This document shows positions 7,600 to 16,517 of a DNA stretch of 22,857 bases, one piece after another (position 1 is the stretch's first letter; each line of letters begins with the position of its first letter). Where the stretch lies: assembly GCA_964555675.1 (NCBI GenBank), contig CAZKTU010000091.1, positions 1 to 22,857 of the forward strand, in the 5' to 3' direction. The position numbers and the translations under genes are program-made. A model generated the notes under the pieces. That model worked only from the letters and a program-made list of their open reading frames with translations, made no database searches and was not told the DNA's origin. This DNA is from CAIWXH01 sp964555675. Lineage in GTDB: Bacteria; Chloroflexota; Chloroflexia; Chloroflexales; Chloroflexaceae.

Positions 7600-9261
7600 A
7601 TGGAAAAGGCTCGCCTACCAATGGACCCGATCACTCTCGACATCCTCTGGCAGCGCCTGATCGCGATCATGGACGAGATCGACCAGATGATCGTGCGCAC
7701 CACCTTCTCGACCATCCTGAGCGAGAGCCGCGACTTCGCGTGCATCCTCACGGACGCCGAGGGGCGCTCGCTCTGCCAGTCGGTCTGGAGCACGGCGAAC
7801 TTCTCGGTGGTGCTGCCGCGCACCGCCAAGGCCCTGCTCGACCACTTCGGGCCAGATGGCCTGCGCCCGGGCGATGTTCTGGCCACCAACGACCCCTGGA
7901 TCGGCACCGGCCACCTGCCCGACTATATCCTGCTCTCCCCGGTCTTCTGGCGCGAGCGGGTCGTCGCCTATATCGGCACGATCGCCCACGTCTCCGATGT
8001 GGGCGGCCACCCCGGCGAGATCGAGGGCTTCGACGTGTTCAGCGAGGGGCTGAACATGCCGCCCTTCAAGCTCTACGAGGCCGGCGTCGAGAACGAGCTG
8101 GCCTTCAGGATCATCGGCCACAACTGCCGCGTGCCCGACATGCTGCTGGGCGACCTGCGGGCGATGGCGGGCGCCGCCAAAGTCGGCGCCGAGCGCGTCG
8201 GCGAGTTTCTGGCCGAGTACGAGCTGCCCGACCTCGCCGAGCTGGCCGCCGAGATCCTTGGGCGCTCGGAGGCCCTGATGCGGTCCAAGATCGCCGCCCT
8301 GCCCGACGGCGTCTATAGCTACGGCCTCGACATCGACGGTTATATCGAGACGGTCCATCTTCACGTCAGTGTGACGATCGCCGGCTCGGATATTTTTGTC
8401 GACTACGCCGGCTCGTCGCCCCAGACTCAGCTCGGCTCGATCAACTGTGTCTACAACAGCACCTTCGCGGCCTCGCTCTTCCCCTTCAAGTCGGCCCTGG
8501 TGCCCGACCTGCCCAACAACGAGGGCCTCTTCCGCCCGATCCACGTCTCGGCGCCCGTGGGCAGCATCCTCAACGCGACCTACCCCATGCCGGTCAAGGC
8601 GCGGGCCAAGACGGTCAATAATGTCAACCAGGTGCTCTTCGGGGCCCTCTGGCCGGTCTTCGGCCCGCGGGCCAACGCCAGCAACGGCGCGATCTGGCCC
8701 TTCGTGCTGAAGGGCGACGACGACGAGCTGGGCTACTTCCTGGTCGATATGCTGCCCCACGGCGGGCGCGGCGCGACCCCCACGGGCGACGGCAGCATCC
8801 CGGTGGCCTACCCCGAGAATAGCACGATCACCCCGTGCGAAGTGCTCGAGACGCGGGCGCCGATCATGTTTCTGCGCAAGGAGCTGCGGCCGGACAGCGC
8901 GGGGCCGGGCCGGCAGCGCGGCGGGGTGGGCCAGGTGATTGTGTTCAAGCATGTCGGGACCAGGCCGATGATCTTCAACCTGACCCCCGACCGCATCACG
9001 ACGGTGCCGCCCGGCTTCGACGGCGGCCGGCCCGGCAAGATCGGCGAGGTGCGCATCGACGGCGAGCTGGTCACACTCTTCCCGCCCATCTTGCTGCAGC
9101 CCGGCGCTGTGGTCGAGCTGCATATCGCCGGCGGCGGCGGCTTCGGCCCCGTCGCCGAGCGCGACCCGGCCCACATTCTTGCGGACCTGGCCCTGGGGCT
9201 GATCAGCGAGCGCGGCGCGGCCGAGGATTACGGGTTCGGCGCCGGGGCGCCGGGGGAGTAA
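7600..9261 (+). CDS. hyuB: Hydantoinase B/oxoprolinase HyuB-family subunit, first of three
   Basis: The gene begins immediately after the TAA of the DUF1028 gene and encodes 553 residues. ATG 7621 (giving MDPITLDILWQRL) is an alternative start, supported by alignment with the other two HyuB proteins. Family blocks are all present: ITLDILWQRLIAIMDEID, ESRDFACILTD, NDPWIGTGHLPDY (from N97), IAHVSDVGGHPGEIEG, NCRVPDMLLGDLRA, PVKARAKTVNN, LPHGGRGA and the glycine-rich end GGGGFG. HyuB forms the catalytic partner of the ATP-using HyuA in hydantoinases, oxoprolinases and related carboxylases. By eye it is closer to the next HyuB than to the third. It is presumably translationally coupled to its neighbours. 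Which of the two HyuA proteins it pairs with is unknown. Confidence 0.94.
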   Translation: MEKARLPMDPITLDILWQRLIAIMDEIDQMIVRTTFSTILSESRDFACILTDAEGRSLCQSVWSTANFSVVLPRTAKALLDHFGPDGLRPGDVLATNDPWIGTGHLPDYILLSPVFWRERVVAYIGTIAHVSDVGGHPGEIEGFDVFSEGLNMPPFKLYEAGVENELAFRIIGHNCRVPDMLLGDLRAMAGAAKVGAERVGEFLAEYELPDLAELAAEILGRSEALMRSKIAALPDGVYSYGLDIDGYIETVHLHVSVTIAGSDIFVDYAGSSPQTQLGSINCVYNSTFAASLFPFKSALVPDLPNNEGLFRPIHVSAPVGSILNATYPMPVKARAKTVNNVNQVLFGALWPVFGPRANASNGAIWPFVLKGDDDELGYFLVDMLPHGGRGATPTGDGSIPVAYPENSTITPCEVLETRAPIMFLRKELRPDSAGPGRQRGGVGQVIVFKHVGTRPMIFNLTPDRITTVPPGFDGGRPGKIGEVRIDGELVTLFPPILLQPGAVVELHIAGGGGFGPVAERDPAHILADLALGLISERGAAEDYGFGAGAPGE

Positions 9262-9262
9262 C

Positions 9263-10945
9263 ATGGAGCCCAACGGGCCAGACGGCGGCATCGACGCGAT
9301 CACCCTCGAGATTATGTGGCAGCGGCTGATCGCGATCATGGACGAGGTCGACGACGCGATCGTGCGCACCTCGTTCTCGACGATCGTCGGCGAGAGCCGC
9401 GACTTCGCCTATATTCTGACCGACGCCAACGGCTCGTCGCTCTGCCAGTCGAGCTTCAGCCCGCCGAACTTCTGCGTGGTGCTGCCGCGCACGGCCAGGG
9501 TGCTGCTCGAACGCTTCCCCGTCGAGACGCTGCGCGAGGGCGATGTGATCGCCACCAACGACGCCTGGATCGGCACGGGCCACCTGCCCGACTATGTGAT
9601 GATCAGCCCGGTCTTCAAGGGCGGGCGGGTGGTCGGCTTCATCGGCAGCATTGCCCACGTCTCGGACGTCGGCGGGCACGCCGGCGATATCGAGGCCGCC
9701 GACGTGTTTCAGGAGGGCCTGCGTCTGCCGCCCTGCAAGATCTACGAGGCCGGCCAGCCCAACCTGCTGGCCTTCGAGATCATCGGCAACAACTGCCGGG
9801 TGCCCGAGATGGTCCTGGGCGACATCCACGCCATGGTGGGCACCCACAGGATCGGCGCCGAGCGGGTCAAGGAGTTCCTCGACGACTACGACCTGGCCGA
9901 CCTGCGGGCCCTGGCCGCCGAGATCCACGGCCGTTCTGAGCGGCTGATGCGCCAGAAGATCGCCGCCCTGCCCGACGGGGTCTACGAGTTCGGCCTGGAC
10001 ATCGACGGCTATATCGAGATCGTACACCTGCAGGCGCGGGTCACGATCAGCGGCAGCGAGGTCCACGTCGACTACACCGGCAGCTCGCCCCAAACCCGCA
10101 AGGCCTCGATCAACTGTGTCTACAACACCACCTTTGCCTCGACGATCTACCCCTTCAAGTGCGCCCTGGCGCCCCACATCCCCAACAACGAGGGCCTGTT
10201 CCGCCCCATCCGGGTGACCGCGCCCGAGGGCTGCATCCTGAACACGACCTTCCCCCACCCGGTGAAGGCCCGCGCCAAGACCACCAACAACATGAACCAG
10301 GTGCTCTTCGGGGCCCTCTGGCCGCTCTTCGGCGAGCACGCTCAGGCCGGCTCGGGCTCGATCTGGCCCTTCACCCTCTCGGGGAGCGAGGCGGGCTACG
10401 GCCGCTTCCTGGTCGATATGCTGCCCCACGGCGGGCGCGGCGCCGTGCGCGAGCTCGACGGGCTGGCCCCGGTGGCCTTCCCCCACAATAGCACGGTCAC
10501 GCCCTGCGAGATCATGGAGGTGCGCGCCCCCGTGCTCTTCCTGCGCAAAGAGCTGCTGCCCGACTCGGCGGGGGCCGGCCGCAGGCGCGGCGGGGTCAGC
10601 CAGGTGATCGCCGTGCGCAATATCGGCAGCAGCCCCATGCATCTGAGCATCATCCCCGACAAGATCGTCTGCGAGCCGCCCGGCCTTGACGGCGGGCGCC
10701 CCGGCAAGCTGGGCCAGGTCTACCTGGCCGGCGAGCGTCTCACCCGCTTCCCGCCGCTCACCCTCGAGCCGGGGGCCGAGCTGGAGCTGCTGATGCCGGG
10801 CGGGGCGGGCTTCGGCCCCCCGCACGAGCGCGAGCGCGAGCTGGTGCGCCGCGACCTCGCAATGGGCTATATCACCGCGGAGGGGGCCCGCCGCGACTAT
10901 GGGCTAGAGCCTGAGGCTGATGAGCCGCCGCACAGTCAGGAGTAA
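9263..10945 (+). CDS. hyuB: Hydantoinase B/oxoprolinase HyuB-family subunit, second of three
   Basis: ATG 9263 lies one base after the preceding stop, with GGGGGAG (9252-9258) as ribosome site, and the product has 560 residues. It repeats the family blocks of its neighbour: ITLEIMWQRLIAIMDEVDD, ESRDFAYILTDANG, NDAWIGTGHLPDY, IAHVSDVGGHAGDIE, NCRVPEMVLGDIHA, SINCVYNTTFA, PVKARAKTTNNMNQVLFG, LPHGGRGA and LMPGGAGFGPPHERE. A short acidic tail (EPEADEPPHSQE) follows. It differs from the first copy at many scattered positions, so this is an old duplication and not a recent one. One change is NDAW where the other two copies read NDPW. The role should be a catalytic subunit of an ATP-dependent hydantoinase- or carboxylase-like complex. 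Confidence 0.94.
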   Translation: MEPNGPDGGIDAITLEIMWQRLIAIMDEVDDAIVRTSFSTIVGESRDFAYILTDANGSSLCQSSFSPPNFCVVLPRTARVLLERFPVETLREGDVIATNDAWIGTGHLPDYVMISPVFKGGRVVGFIGSIAHVSDVGGHAGDIEAADVFQEGLRLPPCKIYEAGQPNLLAFEIIGNNCRVPEMVLGDIHAMVGTHRIGAERVKEFLDDYDLADLRALAAEIHGRSERLMRQKIAALPDGVYEFGLDIDGYIEIVHLQARVTISGSEVHVDYTGSSPQTRKASINCVYNTTFASTIYPFKCALAPHIPNNEGLFRPIRVTAPEGCILNTTFPHPVKARAKTTNNMNQVLFGALWPLFGEHAQAGSGSIWPFTLSGSEAGYGRFLVDMLPHGGRGAVRELDGLAPVAFPHNSTVTPCEIMEVRAPVLFLRKELLPDSAGAGRRRGGVSQVIAVRNIGSSPMHLSIIPDKIVCEPPGLDGGRPGKLGQVYLAGERLTRFPPLTLEPGAELELLMPGGAGFGPPHERERELVRRDLAMGYITAEGARRDYGLEPEADEPPHSQE

Positions 10946-10949
10946 TGCA

Positions 10950-12596
10950 ATGAGCGCCAAGCTCGACCCGATCACCCTTGAGATCCAGTGGCAGCGCCTC
11001 GTCACGATCGCCGACGAGATGGATAATGCCACCATCAGGGCCTCGTTCTCGACCATCGTGGGCGAGAGCCACGACTTCGGCTGCATCATCATGGACCAGG
11101 AGGGCTCGGCGATCGCCCAGGCCCAGTTCAGCCCGCCCCAGTTCTGCACCATGCTGCCGATCACCACCAAGCACATGCTGCGGCGCTTCCCCAAAGAGAC
11201 GCTGAGCGAGGGCGACGTGCTGGTGACCAACGACCCCTGGATCGGCTCGACCCACCTGCCCGACTACAATCTGGTCACGCCGATGTTCCGCGGCGGCCGG
11301 ATCGTGGCCTTCCTGGGCACGGTGGCCCACGTCTCGGACGTGGGCGGGCACCTGGGCGACCTCGAGGCCTACGATGTCTTCATGGAGGGCATCAGGATCT
11401 TGCCGGCCAAGTTCTACAAGGCCGGCGAGCCCAACCACGAGCTGCTCGAGATCATCGAGGCCAACTGCCGCGTCCCCGAGAATGTGCTGGGCGACCTGCG
11501 GGCCATCGTCGGCACCCACCGCATGGCGATCAAGCAGCTCCAAGAGTTCATGGACGACTACGAACTGGCCGACCTGACCGAGCTCTCGGCGGCGATCCAG
11601 GACCGCTCGGAGGCCGCCCTCAGGCGCGCGATCGCCGACCTGCCCGACGGGGTCTACAGCCACGAGGTGACCGGCGACGGCTACCTCAACCCCTTCACCC
11701 TGAAGGTGGCGATCACGATCGAGGGCTCCGAGATGCACTTCGACTTCGCCGGCAGCTCGCCCCAGCAGGGAGACGCGGCGATCAATGCGGCCTACAACAT
11801 GACCTACGCCACGGCCGTCTACCCGATCAAGTGCATGCTCGTGCCCCACGTGCCGAACAACGACGGCCTGGTCCGGCCGTTGAGCGTGGTCGCGCCCGAG
11901 GGCAGCATCGTCAACTGCACCTTCCCGGCCCCGGTCAAGGCCCGCGCCAAGGTGATGAAGCACATCCCGCCCCTGGTCTTCGGCGCCCTGGCGCCCCTGC
12001 TGCCGGGCGAGACGATCGCCGCGGCGGGCGGCATCTTCCCCTTCCACTTCAACGGCGACGACCCGCGCTTCGGGCGCTTCAACGTCCACGTCCTGCCTCA
12101 CGGGGGCATGGGCGCGATGGCCGGGGCCGATGGGCACCCGCCCGTGGCCTACCCCCACAACAGCACGGTGACCCCCGCCGAGATCACCGAGATGCGCTCG
12201 CCGGTGCTGATGCTCAGCAAGCGGCTGCTGCCCGACTCGGGCGGGCCCGGCCGGCAGCGCGGCGGCCTCGGCGTGGAGTATGTGCTCAAGTGTGTGGCCC
12301 AGAAGCCGATCACCCTGACCATCCGCCCCGATTTGCTGCGCAACCCCGCGCCGGGGCTCTTCGACGGTCTGCCGGGGGCCCCGGGCGCCGTCTTTGTGAA
12401 CGGCCAGCGCATCGAGCGCTTCATCCCGATCAGCTTCCGCCCGGGCGATATCTGTGTGCTGCACATCCCCGGCGGCGGCGGCTATGGCCCGCCCCACGAG
12501 CGCGACCCCGAGCTGGTGCGCACCGATGTGGCGAACGGCTTCGTCAGCGTCGAGGCGGCCCGCTCGATCTACGGGCTCGACCTGCAGGCGTCCTAG
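10950..12596 (+). CDS. hyuB: Hydantoinase B/oxoprolinase HyuB-family subunit, third and most divergent
   Basis: ATG 10950 is preferred over ATG 10920 because AGGAG (10938-10942) lies 7 nt before it and because the upstream choice would overlap the previous gene. The 548-residue product begins MSAKLDPITLEIQWQRLVTI. Conserved blocks include NDPWIGSTHLPDY, VAHVSDVGGHLGDLEAYDVF, NCRVPENVLGDLRA, PVKARAKVMKHIPPLVFGAL, LPHGGMGA and PGGGGYGPPHERDPELV. It departs from the other two copies in the middle (SPQQGDAAINAAYNMTYA in place of SPQTxxxSINCVYNxTFA, and VMKHIPP in place of the TxNNxNQ block), which suggests a specialised subunit. Its stop codon overlaps the stop of the convergent rhamnosidase gene. 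No terminator is visible at this end of the operon. Confidence 0.94.
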   Translation: MSAKLDPITLEIQWQRLVTIADEMDNATIRASFSTIVGESHDFGCIIMDQEGSAIAQAQFSPPQFCTMLPITTKHMLRRFPKETLSEGDVLVTNDPWIGSTHLPDYNLVTPMFRGGRIVAFLGTVAHVSDVGGHLGDLEAYDVFMEGIRILPAKFYKAGEPNHELLEIIEANCRVPENVLGDLRAIVGTHRMAIKQLQEFMDDYELADLTELSAAIQDRSEAALRRAIADLPDGVYSHEVTGDGYLNPFTLKVAITIEGSEMHFDFAGSSPQQGDAAINAAYNMTYATAVYPIKCMLVPHVPNNDGLVRPLSVVAPEGSIVNCTFPAPVKARAKVMKHIPPLVFGALAPLLPGETIAAAGGIFPFHFNGDDPRFGRFNVHVLPHGGMGAMAGADGHPPVAYPHNSTVTPAEITEMRSPVLMLSKRLLPDSGGPGRQRGGLGVEYVLKCVAQKPITLTIRPDLLRNPAPGLFDGLPGAPGAVFVNGQRIERFIPISFRPGDICVLHIPGGGGYGPPHERDPELVRTDVANGFVSVEAARSIYGLDLQAS

Positions 12597-15313
12597 CGCA
12601 CGGTAAAACGATAGCTCCCCGATCCAACGGCGTAGACTGCCGCGTCGGCCTCGCGGCGGAGCAGGCTTACGCCCGCGGCTTCGGCGGCGGGCCCGGCGCC
12701 CTCGCGCACCTCGGCGCCCGCCTGGGCGGGCACATAGACCGTGGCCGTGGTGTTGGGGGGCACCGTGATCGCCCACGTGAATACGCCGTCCTCTAGCGTC
12801 CAGGCGCTGTGGATGGGGCCGTAGGGCGAGTCCAGGCTCGCGGTCGCGCTGGTGAGATCGCCGCCGAGGAGCGGGCGCATCACGATCCCCTTGAAGCCGG
12901 GCTGCTGGGGGTCGAGTTCGATGCCGCCAATTGCCGCGTACATCCAGGCCCCGATCGCCCCGTAGGCGTAGTGGTTGAAGGAGTTCATGCCCGCGTCCTG
13001 GAAGCCGCGGTCGTGGGTCCAGCCGTCCCAGCGCTCCCAGATCGTGGTGGCGCCCTGGGTGACCGAGTAGAGCCATGAGGGCCAGGTGGTCTGCCGCAGC
13101 AGGCTGTAGGCCAGGTCGGGGCGGCCATTCTCGCTGAGCACCGCGGCGAGATAGGGCGTGCCGACGAAGCCCGTCGAGAGGTGGTTGCCGCGCTGCTCGA
13201 TGTCGCGCACCAACTCTTGCATGGCCAGGGGGCGCAGGGCCGCGGGCAGCAGGTCGAAGTGGAGCGCCAGGACGTAGGCGGTCTGGGTGGCGCCGCCGAC
13301 CAGGCCCCGCGGGGTGACGAAGCGGGCCTGGAAGGCCTCGCGCGCGTCCGCGAACATCGCCTCGTAGCGGGCCGCGTCCTCGGCCTTGCCCAGGACGGTC
13401 GCGATCTTGCCCAGGAGCCGGCTGCTGTAGGCGTAGAAGGCGGTGCCGAGCAGCTCCTTCGAGGTATTGCCGAAGCGGTCGTTCGAGCCGTCCAGGGCCA
13501 GCCAGTCGCCGAAGCCGTGCCAGCCCGTGTAGTCGGCGTAACAGCGCAGGCCGTCGCGGCTCGTCGCGTGGAGGAACTCGACGTAGCGCCGCATCGAGGC
13601 GTAGCGCTCGGCGAGGATGCCGGCGTCGCCGTAGCACTGATAGATCGTCCAGGGGCAGATCACGGCGGCGTCGGCCCAGGCCGGGCCGCCGTCGACGGCC
13701 GCCGTGGCCCAGGTGGTGGCCGCGTCTTTGCGCACCACGGGGTTGGGCACCACCATGGGGATGGCCCCGGCGGGCGACTGGGCGTCCTCTACGTCGCGGG
13801 CCCAGCGCGTAAAGAAGGCCGCCACATCGAAGTTGAACGCGGCGGTGCGGACGAAGACCTGGGCGTCGCCCGTCCAGCCCAGGCGCTCGTTGCGCTGCGG
13901 GCAGTCGGTGGGCACGTCCACGAAGTTGCCGCGCTGGCCCCACTCGATATTGTGCTGGAGCCGGGTGATCAGCGGGTCCGAGCAGCTGAAGCTGCCGGTC
14001 TGCTCCATGGCGCTGTGAATGACGACGCCGACGACCGTGTCGCGGCCAGGCCTCCCGGCCAGGCCGGCGAGCTCGACGTAGCGGAAGCCGTGGAAGGTGA
14101 AGCGCGGCTCCCAGACCTCTTCGCCCCCGCCCTTCAGGGTGTAGTGGTCGATCTGCTTCGCCGTGCGCAGGTTGGCGGTGTAGAGGGTGCCGTCGGGGTT
14201 GAGCACCTCGGCGTGGCGCAGGGTGATCGTTGAGCCGGCCTCGCCGCGCACGCTGATCCGCAGGCGCCCCACCATGTTCTGACCGAGGTCGAAGATCCAC
14301 TTCGAGGTTGGCCACTCGGGCAGCTCGCGGGGCTCGGCCACGGGCGCGAGCTCCATGATCCGGCGCACCGCGGGGCTGCGCGCCCCCGTGAGGGCGATGC
14401 CGGGGTCGGCGAACGTCTCGACGGGCAGCCAGCGGGAGGCATCGTAGCCGGGGGTGTCCCAGCCGGTCAGCTCGCGGCGGGCGTCGTAGCTCTCGCCCAT
14501 GATCATGTCGGACTCGAGGATCGGGCCGTAGGCGCAGGTCCAGTCGGCGCCCGTGGCCAGCGTCTCGACGCCGCCGTCCTCGTAGGTGATCACGAGCTGG
14601 GCGAGGAGCAGGGGCCGGTCGCCGTAGCGCTGGCGCTCGAGCCAGCCGACGTAGCCGGCGTACCAGCCGTCGCCCAGGATGGCGCCGAGCACATTCTCGC
14701 CCTGGCGCAGTCCCTCGGTCACGTCGTAGACCTGGTACTGCACGCGCTGATCATAATCGGTCCAGCCGGGGGCGAAGAGATCCTCGCCGACGGGCTGGCC
14801 GTTGAGGTGGGGCTCGTACACGCCCAGGGCTGTGGCGTAGAGGCGCGCCCGCGCCACCGGCTTGCTGAGGCTGAAGACGGTGCGCAGGAAGGGCGCAGGG
14901 CTGGTGGTGTGCGAGCCGCCCGCGAGCATGCCGCCCACCCACGCGCCCCGCCAGTCCGCCCGCTCGAGGAGCCCGGCCTCCCACCAGGCGGGCTCGCTGT
15001 AGGGCGAGGGCTGACCGTCGGCGTCCCAGGCCCGCACCGCCCACCAGGCCCGCTCGCCGCTCGCCAGGGGGCGCCCGCCGTACACGACGCCGAGGGACTG
15101 CTCGGAGCTGACCTTGCCGCTGTCCCAGAGGTCGCCGCGGCCTTCTGCCAGGGCCTCGGGGCTGCTCGCCACGAGCAGCTGATAGGCGCTCTGGCGCTCG
15201 CCGCGCCGCTCGGACGCGAGGGCCCAGCTCAGGCGCGGCTGCGCGATGTCGAGGCCGAGGGGATTGACGAGGTGCTCGCAGCGCAGCCGGGTAGTCCGCA
15301 GCCCTGTAGGCAT
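12593..15313 (-). CDS. Alpha-L-rhamnosidase, glycoside hydrolase family 78
   Basis: The product has 906 residues from ATG 15313, normal for GH78. The N-terminus carries the family motif CEHLVNPLGLDIAQPRLSW (12-30), followed by beta-domain signatures such as GVYEPHLNGQPVGEDLFAPG and FDLGQNMVGRLRI. The catalytic (alpha/alpha)6 region contains DCPQRNERLGWTGD, with E476 in the place of the general acid, and TTIWERWDGW, with E760 in the place of the base. The enzyme would release L-rhamnose from rhamnogalacturonan fragments or rhamnosylated plant glycosides. No signal peptide is visible, so it should act inside the cell. It starts 14 bp after the lacI-type gene and is probably cotranscribed with it. 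An upstream in-frame extension reaching 15724 runs through the lacI gene and lacks family similarity, so it was not used. Confidence 0.95.
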   Translation of the reverse strand: MPTGLRTTRLRCEHLVNPLGLDIAQPRLSWALASERRGERQSAYQLLVASSPEALAEGRGDLWDSGKVSSEQSLGVVYGGRPLASGERAWWAVRAWDADGQPSPYSEPAWWEAGLLERADWRGAWVGGMLAGGSHTTSPAPFLRTVFSLSKPVARARLYATALGVYEPHLNGQPVGEDLFAPGWTDYDQRVQYQVYDVTEGLRQGENVLGAILGDGWYAGYVGWLERQRYGDRPLLLAQLVITYEDGGVETLATGADWTCAYGPILESDMIMGESYDARRELTGWDTPGYDASRWLPVETFADPGIALTGARSPAVRRIMELAPVAEPRELPEWPTSKWIFDLGQNMVGRLRISVRGEAGSTITLRHAEVLNPDGTLYTANLRTAKQIDHYTLKGGGEEVWEPRFTFHGFRYVELAGLAGRPGRDTVVGVVIHSAMEQTGSFSCSDPLITRLQHNIEWGQRGNFVDVPTDCPQRNERLGWTGDAQVFVRTAAFNFDVAAFFTRWARDVEDAQSPAGAIPMVVPNPVVRKDAATTWATAAVDGGPAWADAAVICPWTIYQCYGDAGILAERYASMRRYVEFLHATSRDGLRCYADYTGWHGFGDWLALDGSNDRFGNTSKELLGTAFYAYSSRLLGKIATVLGKAEDAARYEAMFADAREAFQARFVTPRGLVGGATQTAYVLALHFDLLPAALRPLAMQELVRDIEQRGNHLSTGFVGTPYLAAVLSENGRPDLAYSLLRQTTWPSWLYSVTQGATTIWERWDGWTHDRGFQDAGMNSFNHYAYGAIGAWMYAAIGGIELDPQQPGFKGIVMRPLLGGDLTSATASLDSPYGPIHSAWTLEDGVFTWAITVPPNTTATVYVPAQAGAEVREGAGPAAEAAGVSLLRREADAAVYAVGSGSYRFTVR

Positions 15314-15327
15314 GGCTTCATTCCAAT

Positions 15328-16362
15328 CTATTGTACGCTTGGGGCGACGCCGCTCGACGCACGGACGACCAGGTTGCCGTAGACGATACTCTTGACCGGG
15401 ATGAACGCCTCGGCGTTGAGCTGCCGGTGGAGCAGCTGCATGGCGATGATGCCCATCTCGGCCCGGGGGATGTGGAAGCTGGTGAGGGGCGGGCGGGTGT
15501 CGGCGCTCTCGGCCACGTCGTCGATGCTGGCAATCGCCATATCCTCGGGGATGCGCAGGCCGGCCTCGCGGATGGCCTCCAGCGCGCCGAAGGCGATCTT
15601 GTCGTGGACCGCGACAATGGCGCGGGGGCGCTGCGGGAGCGTGAGGATCTCGCGCATCTGGGCGTAGCCGCGCTGCGAGGTGCCCGTCGCCGGCAGGGGG
15701 GCCCACTCGGCGCGGGGCAGGCAATCGGCCTCGGCCAGGGCCGCCAGGCAGCCGCGGTAGCGCTCGGTCAGGCTGCTATATTTGGCCGGCCCGCGCAGCA
15801 GGCCCACCGTGGCGTAGCCCTGGGAGAGCAGGTGCTTCGTGACGGTGTAGCCGGCGACGAAGTTGTCGCCGATCACGCAGGGGATCCGCTTGCCGGGGAT
15901 GTAGCTCTCGATCAGCACCAGCGGCAGCCCGGCGTCCTGGGTCTGGGCGACCATCTCGGGGGCGATGTCGCCGTCATTGGCGATCACGAGGCCCTGCACG
16001 TCCTCGGCCAGGGCGGCGTAGGTGCGGTCGAAGCGCTCAGCCTCGCGGTCGAACATGTGCAGCCGCACCTGGTAGCCCAGCCGCTGGGCCTCGAGCTGAA
16101 AGCCGCGGATCACCTCGCCGTAGAAAATGTCGAGGATGGCGGGCATGGCGCTGCGCTCGATCAGCAGGCCAACGGCGAGGGGGCGGCTGTCGCTCTGGCT
16201 CTCGACGACATAGCCCAGGGCGCGAATCGTCGCCCACACCCGCGCTCTGGTCGCCTCTGAGACACCGGGCCGGTTGCGCACCACGAGCGATACCGCCGAG
16301 ACCGAGAGGTTGGCCCGCTCAGCCACATCCCGCATGCTGGGTTTGCGCTTCTTCTCCCTCAT
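15328..16362 (-). CDS. LacI-family transcriptional regulator
   Basis: The 344-residue product starts at ATG 16362 with GGAG (minus strand, 16372-16369) just upstream; an ATG at 16404 would add 14 residues but has no ribosome site and sits between promoter and gene. Residues 8-55 are a classic LacI helix-turn-helix and hinge: PSMRDVAERANLSVSAVS, then RNRPGVSEATRARVWATIRALGY. The rest is a periplasmic-binding-protein-like sensor domain, with AVGLLIERSAMP, IVAVHDKIAFGAL and ASIDDVAESADTRPPLTSF. It probably represses both its own transcript (with the rhamnosidase) and the divergent arabinofuranosidase operon until a sugar inducer binds. The inducer may be L-arabinose, rhamnose or an oligosaccharide; the sequence does not say which. 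Confidence 0.95.
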   Translation of the reverse strand: MREKKRKPSMRDVAERANLSVSAVSLVVRNRPGVSEATRARVWATIRALGYVVESQSDSRPLAVGLLIERSAMPAILDIFYGEVIRGFQLEAQRLGYQVRLHMFDREAERFDRTYAALAEDVQGLVIANDGDIAPEMVAQTQDAGLPLVLIESYIPGKRIPCVIGDNFVAGYTVTKHLLSQGYATVGLLRGPAKYSSLTERYRGCLAALAEADCLPRAEWAPLPATGTSQRGYAQMREILTLPQRPRAIVAVHDKIAFGALEAIREAGLRIPEDMAIASIDDVAESADTRPPLTSFHIPRAEMGIIAMQLLHRQLNAEAFIPVKSIVYGNLVVRASSGVAPSVQ

Positions 16363-16392
16363 CGTCGCTCCGTCCGTCGCCAACCTTGTCTC

Positions 16393-16420
16393 AGAATACA
16401 GCACTTTCTTTGCCTGTCAA
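16393..16420 (-). promoter_or_regulatory. Probable promoter of the lacI-type gene and rhamnosidase
   Basis: On the minus strand TTGACA (16420-16415) is followed after 16 bp by TATTCT (16398-16393), a 4/6 -10 match, about 30 nt before the ATG at 16362. A second possible minus-strand promoter further upstream uses TTGTTT and TAGAAT (16433-16428), where the -10 box is part of the repeated CATTCTAGTA motif. Confidence 0.5.
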
Positions 16421-16426
16421 GCTAAA

Positions 16427-16470
16427 CATTCTAGTAGAACAATAGCTGCAAACAAGCGCTCATTCTAGTA
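16427..16470. repeat. Pair of CATTCTAGTA direct repeats, candidate regulator sites
   Basis: CATTCTAGTA occurs at 16427-16436 and 16461-16470, 34 bp apart (about three helical turns). The core CATTCTAG returns in inverted orientation at 16672-16679, over the GH127 -10 box. The first copy lies within the palindrome TTCTAGTAGAA (16429-16439). AGCGCT (16455-16460) between the two copies has the CG centre common in LacI operators, but its flanks are not symmetric. Confidence 0.45.
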
Positions 16471-16517
16471 CCATTAAGAAAAGACTCTCACTGAAATTGG
16501 TACAGCTTTCTGGAAGT

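Noticed and set aside
10872..14315. Minus-strand open frame of 1147 codons crossing the convergent junction
   Set aside because: It overlaps two real genes, has arginine-, glycine- and alanine-rich sequence typical of a GC-rich shadow frame, and shows no family motif.
15314..15724. N-terminal extension of the rhamnosidase into the lacI gene
   Set aside because: The 137 extra residues are read out of frame from the lacI gene and are proline- and arginine-rich with no GH78 similarity.
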